From Haliscomenobacter hydrossis DSM 1100 (lineage in GTDB: Bacteria; Bacteroidota; Bacteroidia; Chitinophagales; Saprospiraceae), in assembly GCF_000212735.1 (NCBI RefSeq), contig NC_015510.1, forward strand, positions 1,922,001-1,986,000: a stretch of 64,000 bases of DNA. The letters run 5' to 3'. Both the position numbers and the translations under genes were made by a program. How positions within the stretch are numbered: position 1 is the stretch's first letter; the number at the start of each line of letters is the position of its first letter. The notes beneath the pieces were generated by a model, which ran no database searches, was not told the origin of the DNA, and saw only the letters and a program-made list of their open reading frames with translations. Shown one piece after another: positions 42,931-50,563 of the stretch.

Positions 42931-43509
42931 TCATAGCAATCGAAAAAAATTGCACAACCACACAATAAATAGCACCAGCAGGATTTGCCGCAGGGCTTCG
43001 AGCGCCCGATGTGACAAATTACGTGCCGATTGATAGTTCAGTTCCATGATTTCGCCAATCTGGGTATAGTCCATATCGGCAAAGTATTTCAGGTAAAGCA
43101 CCTCGCGTTGGCGTTCGCTCAATGCGGCCATGGCCACCTTGAGTTTGGCATCGCGTTCGGCATCCAATTCTCCCTGAATGAGGAGTTGGTCGATGCCGAA
43201 GTCGGCCTGAAAGTGGCGCTCTTCGGGTTCTTCACTGGCGATTTTTTTCACCTGTCGATCCAGGGTCTTGACAATTTTGCGGCGGAGGGAAACGAACAGG
43301 TATTTCCGAATGGAGTCGGTGGCAGAAATCCTTTGGCGGGCTTCCCAAAGCTCAATAAACAGGTCTTGAATACAATCTTCTACCAACTGGGCATCGGGCA
43401 TAAACTTGCGGCCATATTTGAACAAAACGGCAGCATGGTCGCGGTAAATCTGTTCCAGTGCTCCCTTTTCACCATCCCTTAATGCTTGCCAACGCTCTAA
43501 ATCAGACAT
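42931..43509 (-). CDS. ECF sigma factor (FecI-like) with hydrophobic C-terminal tail
   Basis: 192 aa. Region 2 is RDHAAVLFKYGRKFMPDAQL, VEDCIQDLFIELWEARQRIS and IRKYLFVSLRRKIVKTLDRQ; region 4 is LKVAMAALSERQREVLYLKY, FADMDYTQIGEIMELNYQSA, RNLSHRALEALRQ. The last 17 residues (ILLVLFIVWLCNFFRLL) form a strongly hydrophobic tail, which could anchor the factor to the membrane or its FecR partner. Together with FecR and the STN receptor it forms a complete surface-signalling set. It is divergent from the four-repeat lipoprotein gene. Confidence 0.92.
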   Translation of the reverse strand: MSDLERWQALRDGEKGALEQIYRDHAAVLFKYGRKFMPDAQLVEDCIQDLFIELWEARQRISATDSIRKYLFVSLRRKIVKTLDRQVKKIASEEPEERHFQADFGIDQLLIQGELDAERDAKLKVAMAALSERQREVLYLKYFADMDYTQIGEIMELNYQSARNLSHRALEALRQILLVLFIVWLCNFFRLL

Positions 43510-43611
43510 TTAAAAAATAATTTAAAAAAATTTCAAAAAAGCGAGTACAAGATACAAATCCTCGGCTTACTCCACTATACAATGCATTCTTAACCCAAAA
43601 ATTTCAAAACC

Positions 43612-44769
43612 ATGTTAAAGTCCATTTTACAAATTGCTGCGGTTTTCGCACTTTTTGCAACGGTGCTGTTCACCTCTTGCCAGAAGGAAGATTTTGTCGT
43701 CAGTGAAGACAACTTCACCCTGGGTGATCCGCTGTTGGGTCAAGGGCCCCGTGGCCCACGCGACAGTGCTCGTTGTTGTTTTGAGTTTGTATTCCCGATT
43801 GGGGTACAACTTCCCAACGGAGATACTTTGATCATCGAAGGTGAACGCCAACACCAAAACTTTATTGAGCGCTGGAAAAATGCCAACCTGCGTCAACGCC
43901 CCACCCTCATTTTCCCCATTGAAGTAACCTTACAAAATGGTTCGAACGCCACCATCAACAGTCCCGAAGAACTCAAAAGATTGATCGAGTCTTGTTTGCC
44001 CGATCGCCCAGAACCAAAGCCTTGTTACAAAGTGATTTTCCCGGTACAGGTAAAATTGCCCAATGACAGCACCATCGCCATCAACAGCGCGGAAGGATTC
44101 GCAGCCCTGCTGAAAAGATGGCGCAACAGCAATCCCAATGCGGATAAACATCCACAAATTGTGTTCCCTTACGGCGTAGAAAAGGCCGATGGCACCAAAG
44201 TGCAGGTAACTGGTCCTGAAGATTTGCGGAAAATTTTGGCCGAGTGCAAGCCTGGCCCTGATCGTCCAAAGCCCGGCCCTGATCTGCGTCCTTGTTTCCG
44301 CATCGTTTTCCCCGACACCATTCAACACCCTGATGGCACCACGGCAGTAGCCACTGATGCCGAAGATTTTGCGAAGCAAGCCCTGGCCTGGCGCAGAGCA
44401 CACCCCGCTGCCAATGGGGCAACGATCGTAAAAATTCCGTTCAGCATTATTTTCCGCGACAGTACGGTGGCCGTGATCACTTCTGCCGAAGACCTGCGGA
44501 GGGCCAACGCCAAATGTGGCAGCATCGATCCCACCCCTTGCTTCGACGTCGCTTTCCCGGCCAAAGTGAAACTACCTAGTGGGGTCGTGGTAGAAATCAG
44601 AACTGCTGATGCCTTCCGTGAATTGATCGAAAGATGGATCAAAAACAACCCATTGTCTACTGATCGTCCCGAGCTGGTCTTCCCTTACCGCGTCAAAACC
44701 CGCGATGGCAAAACCGTAGTCCTCAAAGACAAGGAAGACCTGCGCAAGCTACTGGCCAACTGCCGATAA
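43612..44769 (+). CDS. Four-repeat, Cys-bounded lipoprotein
   Basis: 385 aa. Lipobox FTSC with Cys23. From residue 56 there are four tandem repeats of 73-75 residues, each starting and ending in Cys: 56-128, 138-212, 228-302 and 310-384. Each begins C[FY]xxxFP and holds two half-repeats with [IV]xFP-x(3)-V-x(3)-[DN]G and a helix E[DE][LF]xxLL. Linkers between repeats are Pro-rich (DRPEPKP, PGPDRPKPGPDLRP). The Cys pairs probably form one disulfide per repeat. No named domain recognised; a surface or periplasmic binding role is likely. Confidence 0.85.
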   Translation: MLKSILQIAAVFALFATVLFTSCQKEDFVVSEDNFTLGDPLLGQGPRGPRDSARCCFEFVFPIGVQLPNGDTLIIEGERQHQNFIERWKNANLRQRPTLIFPIEVTLQNGSNATINSPEELKRLIESCLPDRPEPKPCYKVIFPVQVKLPNDSTIAINSAEGFAALLKRWRNSNPNADKHPQIVFPYGVEKADGTKVQVTGPEDLRKILAECKPGPDRPKPGPDLRPCFRIVFPDTIQHPDGTTAVATDAEDFAKQALAWRRAHPAANGATIVKIPFSIIFRDSTVAVITSAEDLRRANAKCGSIDPTPCFDVAFPAKVKLPSGVVVEIRTADAFRELIERWIKNNPLSTDRPELVFPYRVKTRDGKTVVLKDKEDLRKLLANCR

Positions 44770-44894
44770 TCCCAAAAAACAAATTGACACATATTGAGCT
44801 TGAAATATGGGCCACCGGAGTGATTTCGGTGGCTCTTTTTGTTTTGGGGAGCATGCTAACCACTTGCTTATTTACTCACGATTACGCGGTTAGG

Positions 44895-44916
44895 AAGCAG
44901 CTGCGCTGCTTTTTTT
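44895..44916 (+). terminator. Intrinsic terminator
   Basis: AAGCAGC-TGC-GCTGCTT followed by a run of T residues (44910-44916). It lies 126 bp after the four-repeat lipoprotein gene and just before element E. It has the canonical stem-loop plus U-tract form. Confidence 0.75.
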
Positions 44917-44919
44917 ATA

Positions 44920-45047
44920 AACACGACGACGCGACGGAACGACGACACGACGATCTTCGCGCTTTGCGCTCAGTGTATACGACGCTTTGCGTCGGATTGA
45001 GGCGGTAGCCATTCCGTCGTGTCGTCGTTCCGTCGCGCCGTCGTGTT
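44920..45047. repeat. Quasi-palindromic iterated element E (ACGACG units)
   Basis: 33 bp arms at 44920-44952 and 45015-45047 match with one difference (AACACGACGACGCGACGGAA type). The 62 bp centre holds smaller hairpins (GCGCTTTGCGC, GACGCTTTGCGTC). It follows the terminator of the lipoprotein gene and precedes the McrB gene by about 165 bp. Confidence 0.88.
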
Positions 45048-45213
45048 AAAGGATTTGGCGAAGCCGAATTCAATCCATTCGTTGTGTTTACGCATCTGTT
45101 AAGTCTTTTGATATAGGGCTGAGTAATGTGAGTTACTAAAAAATTTAGCCAACTAGGCAGCTATTGTACTTTGACCATTTTTCCCTATCTTCCCTACCTC
45201 ATTTACACCACGC

Positions 45214-46941
45214 ATGCAGACCCAATTCGAATACATCCAGCAACTCGCCGAGCAATACCATACTTTCGCTGAAGATTCCGCTCAATTGTATCCCTATTTG
45301 GAGCAAGTGGACAGAGCCATGCTCAAAAATTTTGAGGAAAAATATGCCGATCCTGCGCGGGGTTTTCAGCCCATCAACCTGCTGCGTTTGGAATGCATCC
45401 AGCATTTGTTGAACGGCAAAACCCTGAACGACGAGGTGGTCGAAGCCATTAAACAGCGGATTCGACAAAAAAACGAATCCTATTTTGGGCATTTAGACCC
45501 CAAAATGCTCCAGGCCTTGCAGGAGTATCCGCTGGGCAAACGCGATTGGTTTGCCAATTGGCGCAAAACGTGGCACATTTTTTTTCCTTTACTTTACCCC
45601 GACAAGATCCGCCAAACTACCCGAAGCACCCTCGCTGAAATCGCGACTCAATTGTTGAAAGAGCTGGACTTGCCCGATTATACCTTTCATCTGGCCGATT
45701 TCAGTGGACCCCTACATTTGGGCAGCGATACAGTCTCTTTGTCCTTGTATCCTGCGGATCGAGGGGGGCCTCAACATACCTATCAACTTTTTGTAAAAAT
45801 AAGTGCGGTTTCGGGGGCAGGAATTGCTACGGGTTCTAAACTCAGCAAAACCGCGAGCAGCGAAGATCAACTCCTCAGCATTGGCACTTACGAAGAGGCC
45901 CTGCGGGTTTTGGAAAAAATGAAACCCAAGGTGCTGGCGTTGAATGAGAAGTTGCCCGCATACGACCGCATTTTGCCCAGTCCACCTGACTACAAAAACC
46001 CCATCGCTTACGGCCAGCCCGAAGCAAAAAGGAACCTGGCGGTGCAAGAGCCACCGGTAGCACTATTTATCCCACGCTACCGCTACGAGGATGACCCCGA
46101 ACGTCCTTTTGTGGCGACGGAGACCTTCGTCCGCCTGGTGCATTTGTTGAAGCGCAAACGCAACGTGATCCTGCAAGGACCTCCCGGCGTAGGCAAAACC
46201 TTTTTGGCCAGCAAACTGGCTTATGGCCTCATGGGCTACAAACACCAGGAACAAATCCAGCGCCTGCAATTTCATCAATCGTACAGTTATGAGGATTTTG
46301 TGCAAGGTTTACGCCCAGCGCCAAGTGGCGGGTTTGAACTGCGCAACGGGGTGTTTTACCAATACTGCCAACTCGCCCACGCCCATCCCGACCAGGCTTA
46401 TTTTTTAATCATTGATGAAATCAATCGGGGCAACCTCAGCAAAATCTTCGGGGAGTTGTTGCAACTGATTGAAGCCGACAAACGCGCAGAGAACTACGCA
46501 GTACGCCTCACTTACGGCTCCGAAAATGATCCTGCTTTTTTTGTACCGCCCAACCTGTACCTGATCGGCACCATGAATACCGCCGACCGATCTTTGGCCA
46601 TCATCGATTATGCCCTGCGGCGGCGTTTTGCTTTTATTGAGGTAGAGCCTTGTTTTGATGAAACATTCACGGATTATTTGCAGCAGCAGGGTCTTACCAG
46701 CGGCTTGGTTCAACACATTGCCCATCAGGTGCAAAAACTGAATGAAGAAATCACCCGCGATCCCAATCTGGGCAAGGATTTCCGCTTGGGGCACAGCTAT
46801 TTTTGCACCTACATTCCCGCCATGGACGAAGGCCAATGGTATCAGGATGTATTGCGCTACGAAATCCGCCCCATGCTGGAGGAAATGTGGTTTGACCAAC
46901 CAGAACGGGTAGAAAAAGCTTTCCAAAACCTGGAAAAGTAG
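45214..46941 (+). CDS. mcrB: McrB-like AAA+ restriction GTPase/ATPase
   Basis: 575 aa. The C-terminal half is an McrB-type AAA+ motor: Walker A GPPGVGKT at about 322-329, FHQSYSYEDFVQGLRP, Walker B YFLIIDEINRGNLSKIFGEL near 396, and the McrB hallmark GTMNTADRSL near 452, then ALRRRFAFIEVEP. The N-terminal ~290 residues form an unrecognised domain (HTYQLFVKISAVSGAGIATG) that should read modified DNA. With McrC it forms a type IV system that cleaves methylated or otherwise modified DNA. McrC starts 5 bp later. Confidence 0.93.
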   Translation: MQTQFEYIQQLAEQYHTFAEDSAQLYPYLEQVDRAMLKNFEEKYADPARGFQPINLLRLECIQHLLNGKTLNDEVVEAIKQRIRQKNESYFGHLDPKMLQALQEYPLGKRDWFANWRKTWHIFFPLLYPDKIRQTTRSTLAEIATQLLKELDLPDYTFHLADFSGPLHLGSDTVSLSLYPADRGGPQHTYQLFVKISAVSGAGIATGSKLSKTASSEDQLLSIGTYEEALRVLEKMKPKVLALNEKLPAYDRILPSPPDYKNPIAYGQPEAKRNLAVQEPPVALFIPRYRYEDDPERPFVATETFVRLVHLLKRKRNVILQGPPGVGKTFLASKLAYGLMGYKHQEQIQRLQFHQSYSYEDFVQGLRPAPSGGFELRNGVFYQYCQLAHAHPDQAYFLIIDEINRGNLSKIFGELLQLIEADKRAENYAVRLTYGSENDPAFFVPPNLYLIGTMNTADRSLAIIDYALRRRFAFIEVEPCFDETFTDYLQQQGLTSGLVQHIAHQVQKLNEEITRDPNLGKDFRLGHSYFCTYIPAMDEGQWYQDVLRYEIRPMLEEMWFDQPERVEKAFQNLEK

Positions 46942-46946
46942 CGGCC

Positions 46947-47981
46947 ATGATCCCGATTCAAAACCTGTACTACTTGTTGTGTTATGCCTGGAACACCCTG
47001 GAGGAAGCCGAACGGGTGGCCATCGATACGGAACAGTACCAAAAAATGCCCGATCTGTTTGCCAAAGTGCTGATCAACGGCATGTGGATCTTGCTCAAAC
47101 GGGGCTTGGATCAGGATTACCAGTTGCAAGAACATGAAGTAGCGGGCGTCAAAGGAAAATTGAACCTGAGTGCCACTTTAAAAACCAATTGCCTGTGGTT
47201 GCAAAAAACCACTTGCGCCTACGATGAATACTCGGCGGATGTGCCCAGTAATCAACTCCTGGCGGCCTGCCTGCGCCAACTCGTAACGATGCCTGAATTG
47301 GACAAAAACCTCAAAGCGGACTTGCAAAAAATCCAGCGCATGCTCCCGCCTTTGAGCAGTATTGCCTTTCACCCACGTTCTTTTGAACGGGTAAAACTGC
47401 GCCCTGACCAACGGCTTTATGTTTTTTTGCTGCACGTTTGTCGCATCATTGCCGAAAACTTGTTGCCAACCGAAAACCCCGGTCGCTTTCAATTCGTGGA
47501 TTTTCGTCGCGACGAACGCAAAATGAACCGCGTGTTTGAGTCTTTTTTGTTTCGTTTTTTCCAAAAAGAACAAAGCCAGTACTGGGCACGCCGTGAGCAA
47601 ATTCGCTGGCAGTGGCAAGCGCCTCAAGATCCTCAACACCTGAATTATTTGCCCTTGATGGAAACCGACCTCACGTTGGAAAGTCCCACCCGCAAAATCA
47701 TCATCGACGCCAAATATTACCGTTATCCGCTGGGTGGCAGCCGCTTTGAAGCCGACAAACTGGTCTCAGCCAACTTATACCAGTTGTACAGCTACCTGCT
47801 GAATCAGGAACACCGCGATGAACGTTCGAAAGTAGCGACGGGAATGTTGCTTTACCCACAAACGGAGGGGCAACTGCGTTTGGATTACCGCTTTGGGGAG
47901 CACGATATTTTGGTGCGCAGCGTCAATTTGAATGCCCATTGGCGGGAGATTCATGGAGAGCTGCTGGGATTGTTAAGTTGA
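46947..47981 (+). CDS. mcrC: McrC-like nuclease subunit
   Basis: 344 aa. Conserved McrC features: QNLYYLLCYAWNTLEE, EHEVAGVKGKLNLSATLKTN, CAYDEYSADVPSNQLLAACL. The PD-(D/E)XK active site is seen as METDLTLES with Asp241 and IIIDAKYYR with Asp254 and Lys256. McrC stimulates McrB and carries the DNA-cutting centre. The TGA overlaps the start of hairpin element B4. No other defence gene is adjacent. Confidence 0.93.
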   Translation: MIPIQNLYYLLCYAWNTLEEAERVAIDTEQYQKMPDLFAKVLINGMWILLKRGLDQDYQLQEHEVAGVKGKLNLSATLKTNCLWLQKTTCAYDEYSADVPSNQLLAACLRQLVTMPELDKNLKADLQKIQRMLPPLSSIAFHPRSFERVKLRPDQRLYVFLLHVCRIIAENLLPTENPGRFQFVDFRRDERKMNRVFESFLFRFFQKEQSQYWARREQIRWQWQAPQDPQHLNYLPLMETDLTLESPTRKIIIDAKYYRYPLGGSRFEADKLVSANLYQLYSYLLNQEHRDERSKVATGMLLYPQTEGQLRLDYRFGEHDILVRSVNLNAHWREIHGELLGLLS

Positions 47982-48124
47982 AGAGTTCGGGGGTTCGTAG
48001 TTCGGGGGTTCGTAGTTCGGGGGTTCGGGGGTTTCCGCTCCCACATGTAGGACACCATTGTTGAAAGAATGGAAAACCATTAACCCCCGAACTACGAACC
48101 CCCGAACCCCCGAACTCCTCAACT
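47976..48124. repeat. Quasi-palindromic iterated element B4 (GGTTCG units)
   Basis: The left arm is AGTTGAAGAGTTCGGGGG with several TTCGTAG/TTCGGGGG units; the right arm is the complement (ACCCCCGAACTACGAACCCC, then CGAACTCCTCAACT). The loop is about 48 nt. The left arm overlaps the McrC stop codon. A separate 10 bp hairpin follows at 48129-48166. Confidence 0.85.
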
Positions 48125-48128
48125 AAAA

Positions 48129-48166
48129 GAATGGCTCCTCGTCTTCATGTAAGTCGGGAGCCATTC
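48129..48166. promoter_or_regulatory. Stand-alone hairpin after element B4
   Basis: GAATGGCTCC at 48129-48138 pairs with GGAGCCATTC at 48157-48166 across an 18 nt loop. It has no T-run on either strand, so a terminator function is not clear. It lies about 110 bp beyond the stop codon of the minus-strand metalloprotease gene. Confidence 0.45.
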
Positions 48167-48276
48167 CGGGAATAGAACAGTGTCGAACGATAACGTAACT
48201 TAAAATAAAAGAAGTACAACGAGGAAAGCCTCATGGTGTTTACTCATAGTATGCCATTCAAAGAGCATGTCTAAAA

Positions 48277-49923
48277 TCAATACAAAATAAGTTTGTAAGC
48301 TTGGCTTAAGGGCTGCCCTTCCGCATCGATCCAATGCACGAAGTACATCCCCGCCACTAAGCCTGGTACATCCACCTGGAAACCCGCTTGTGCTGTTTCA
48401 TTCAGTGGATGGGTTTTTACCAGTTGCCCCTGGATATTTTTTACTAGTAGAAATGATGTAGTTGAATGAATTGTTTTGCTGTCTCCACCTCCTGCATCGA
48501 ATAGCAAGGGGCCATCTGGGGCCTCGGCTGAGCCAGGATTGAAATAGAACGTCCCACGACTCGGATTGGGGTAAACCGCAGGTTGATCATCGTACAGAAT
48601 GCGTCCATTGTTCCGGGTAATAAAAACACTACCCGTTACATCACTGGTATCTCCCTCCTGGCAAATGGCGCGCACCCGCCATTCATACGTGCGGCCAATC
48701 CGAATTCCGCTCACACTGGCACTGGTACTATTGGTGACTACGCTTGCCCATTTGCTCAAATTAGGCTTGAGCTGGCGAATTTCAGCGAGGTATCCGGAGG
48801 CACTTACAGCTTCCCAGCGCAGGGTAACTTTGGTCGTGGAATTGCTTTGGTTGATGCTTGCTGGTGCAGGACAGCTGATTTTACTGGCGCAAGGTTCACA
48901 AGATCCACCACAGTCTACGCCGGTTTCATCCCCGTTTTGTCGACCATCGTTACACGTATTGACGTCGGGCATCTGCGCAAGCTCCATCAATCCTGGAGAT
49001 CGTAAAAATCCGCTGCGAAACCCTCCCGTCGCAAACAAAGCCTGCATGCGGCGTGCTTGTCCCTGCGTGAACAGATTCATACAAGCGTCATCGGTGTAGT
49101 CCATAAAATTCTGCACCATCAGTTTACCCCCACAGGAATAGGCATCTTTGGGGCAACCGTGATTGGCCTCGTCAGAATCCGGGGTATCGGCCACCATATC
49201 GTCGATGGTACAATCTCCGTCGCCCCAAATGTGAAAGAGGTTGAGCCAATGCCCCACTTCATGGGTGGCAGTACGTCCCCGATCAAACGGAGCCTGGGTA
49301 TGTCCATAACGGCCAAAAAACTGAAAATCAATCACGACTCCATCCGTAGCGGCGGGTCCGCCCGGCAATTGTCCGTATCCCATGATGTCCCCTTCCAGGT
49401 TGCAGACCCAAATGTTGAGGTAATGCTCGGTCGGCCAGGCATCAATACCACCAGATTTGGCAAACTTGACGTCATCGTAGGTAGAAAAATTGGAATAAGA
49501 AGTATACCTACGACGAATGCCCGTAGTCGGTGTTCCATCGGGAGCCCGATTGGCGAGCTGAAATTGTAAGTCCGTATTGGCAGCTTGTGGCCAGGCACCA
49601 TCGGCGTCAGGATTCAAGCGGCCAAAATCTTCGTTCAGCACCCGGATTTGTTCAAGGATTTGTTCATCCGAGATGTTTTCATTGGCATGTTGGTATACAA
49701 CATTGATAACTACCGGAATCACAATGTTATTTTCATTTCGTAACTCCGGATTTTGGGTATAAAGCTGGGTATGTCTTTCAATGAGTGCCCGGCTTTGTGC
49801 AGTAGATGAATGCTTTTTTACAACGTATTCCCAGTGGTCTAATGTGGCGCAATTGCGTTGTGCTGTGATGGCTTGAACACATAAGATCAGGAACAGGAAG
49901 ATTGCGAGTGTTCTGTTAATCAT
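48277..49923 (-). CDS. M43-family (pappalysin-like) zinc metalloprotease, T9SS cargo
   Basis: 548 aa. Signal peptide (AIFLFLILCVQAITAQ). Zinc motif HEVGHWLNLFH at 221-231 (N228 in place of the usual Gly), with a Met-turn QNFMDYTDDACMNL around Met274. A short Cys-rich stretch (CNDGRQNGDETGVDCGGSC, 324-342) may bind calcium. A fibronectin III-like module (about 350-435) precedes a type A sorting end (YPNPSRGTFYF, LVKNIQGQLVKTHPLNE, LVAGMYFVHWIDAEGQ). The enzyme should be exported by the type IX system as an extracellular protease. Confidence 0.9.
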   Translation of the reverse strand: MINRTLAIFLFLILCVQAITAQRNCATLDHWEYVVKKHSSTAQSRALIERHTQLYTQNPELRNENNIVIPVVINVVYQHANENISDEQILEQIRVLNEDFGRLNPDADGAWPQAANTDLQFQLANRAPDGTPTTGIRRRYTSYSNFSTYDDVKFAKSGGIDAWPTEHYLNIWVCNLEGDIMGYGQLPGGPAATDGVVIDFQFFGRYGHTQAPFDRGRTATHEVGHWLNLFHIWGDGDCTIDDMVADTPDSDEANHGCPKDAYSCGGKLMVQNFMDYTDDACMNLFTQGQARRMQALFATGGFRSGFLRSPGLMELAQMPDVNTCNDGRQNGDETGVDCGGSCEPCASKISCPAPASINQSNSTTKVTLRWEAVSASGYLAEIRQLKPNLSKWASVVTNSTSASVSGIRIGRTYEWRVRAICQEGDTSDVTGSVFITRNNGRILYDDQPAVYPNPSRGTFYFNPGSAEAPDGPLLFDAGGGDSKTIHSTTSFLLVKNIQGQLVKTHPLNETAQAGFQVDVPGLVAGMYFVHWIDAEGQPLSQAYKLILY

Positions 49924-50113
49924 GATTTGTTAGTTACAGTGTCCAAAAAATCAATAATCCTTTGGCACTTATTTACCCCTAAATTTTCGCGTTTCGTGGT
50001 GGATGTGTACACAATGAGACAAACTACTCTCTCCTCAAAGAGAAGCCACCTCGACAGTCTCGTTGTTCGTTTTTGGGTATAAATAAGTAAATTATTGGTG
50101 CAAAGAATGTACT

Positions 50114-50145
50114 TTATGGCCAAGTGACCTTCTGGTCATAAAGTC
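50114..50145 (-). repeat. Dispersed repeat Z2 (related to Z1)
   Basis: On the minus strand this 32 bp reads GACTTTATGACCAGAAGGTC followed by ACTTGGCC, matching 4857-4888 with about 3 differences. Locally it also forms an 11 bp stem (50111-50121 with 50134-50144, one mismatch). Confidence 0.7.
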
Positions 50146-50498
50146 TAATTACTGGAAGAGCTATACAAAAGTCCCACTCCAAGCCGTTTGGCCTGGGCCC
50201 AAACCATGGAGGCAGACTTATTGCAAGCAGATTAGCGCTGCATTAGTGTGTTTGAAATAAACCTTTTGGAAATTGAAGTACCTGAAACCGGTTAATTTTG
50301 AAACCATCGTAAGGGGGGCGAACGATATTTCGACAGTAATATTACAATTCTTTTTTCGAAACATCCTTATCTTAGAGCGACTTTTTTCATATTAATGTCA
50401 TTTTTTTTCGAAAATTGCTGCCCTGCCAGAATATTTTAGGGGGTTTTGACCCCGCTTTTCAGTCCTTTTAGTCCTAAAAAATAGACCAAATTTTGTTT

Positions 50499-50515
50499 AT
50501 TCACTGATAGTGAAT
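50499..50515. promoter_or_regulatory. Candidate operator palindrome before pyc
   Basis: ATTCACT-GAT-AGTGAAT is a perfect 7 bp inverted repeat with a 3 bp spacer, 48 bp before the pyruvate carboxylase start. Size and position suit a dimeric repressor site; the regulator is not known. Confidence 0.4.
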
Positions 50516-50563
50516 TGATTGTAGAACACAAAACTACTCATTCATATTCTATTGCAAACTGAC

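Larger units (their letters stand above)
49924..50563. other. Long intergenic stretch before pyruvate carboxylase
   Basis: No gene is supported in these 640 bp. It contains a repeat copy related to element Z1 at 50114-50145, a palindrome at 50499-50515 just before the pyruvate carboxylase start, and otherwise AT-rich sequence with T-runs. Confidence 0.55.

Noticed and set aside
44784-45008. 74 aa ORF after the four-repeat lipoprotein
   Set aside because: It starts with TTG, crosses the terminator and runs into the arm of element E; its C-terminal residues are a translation of the repeat.
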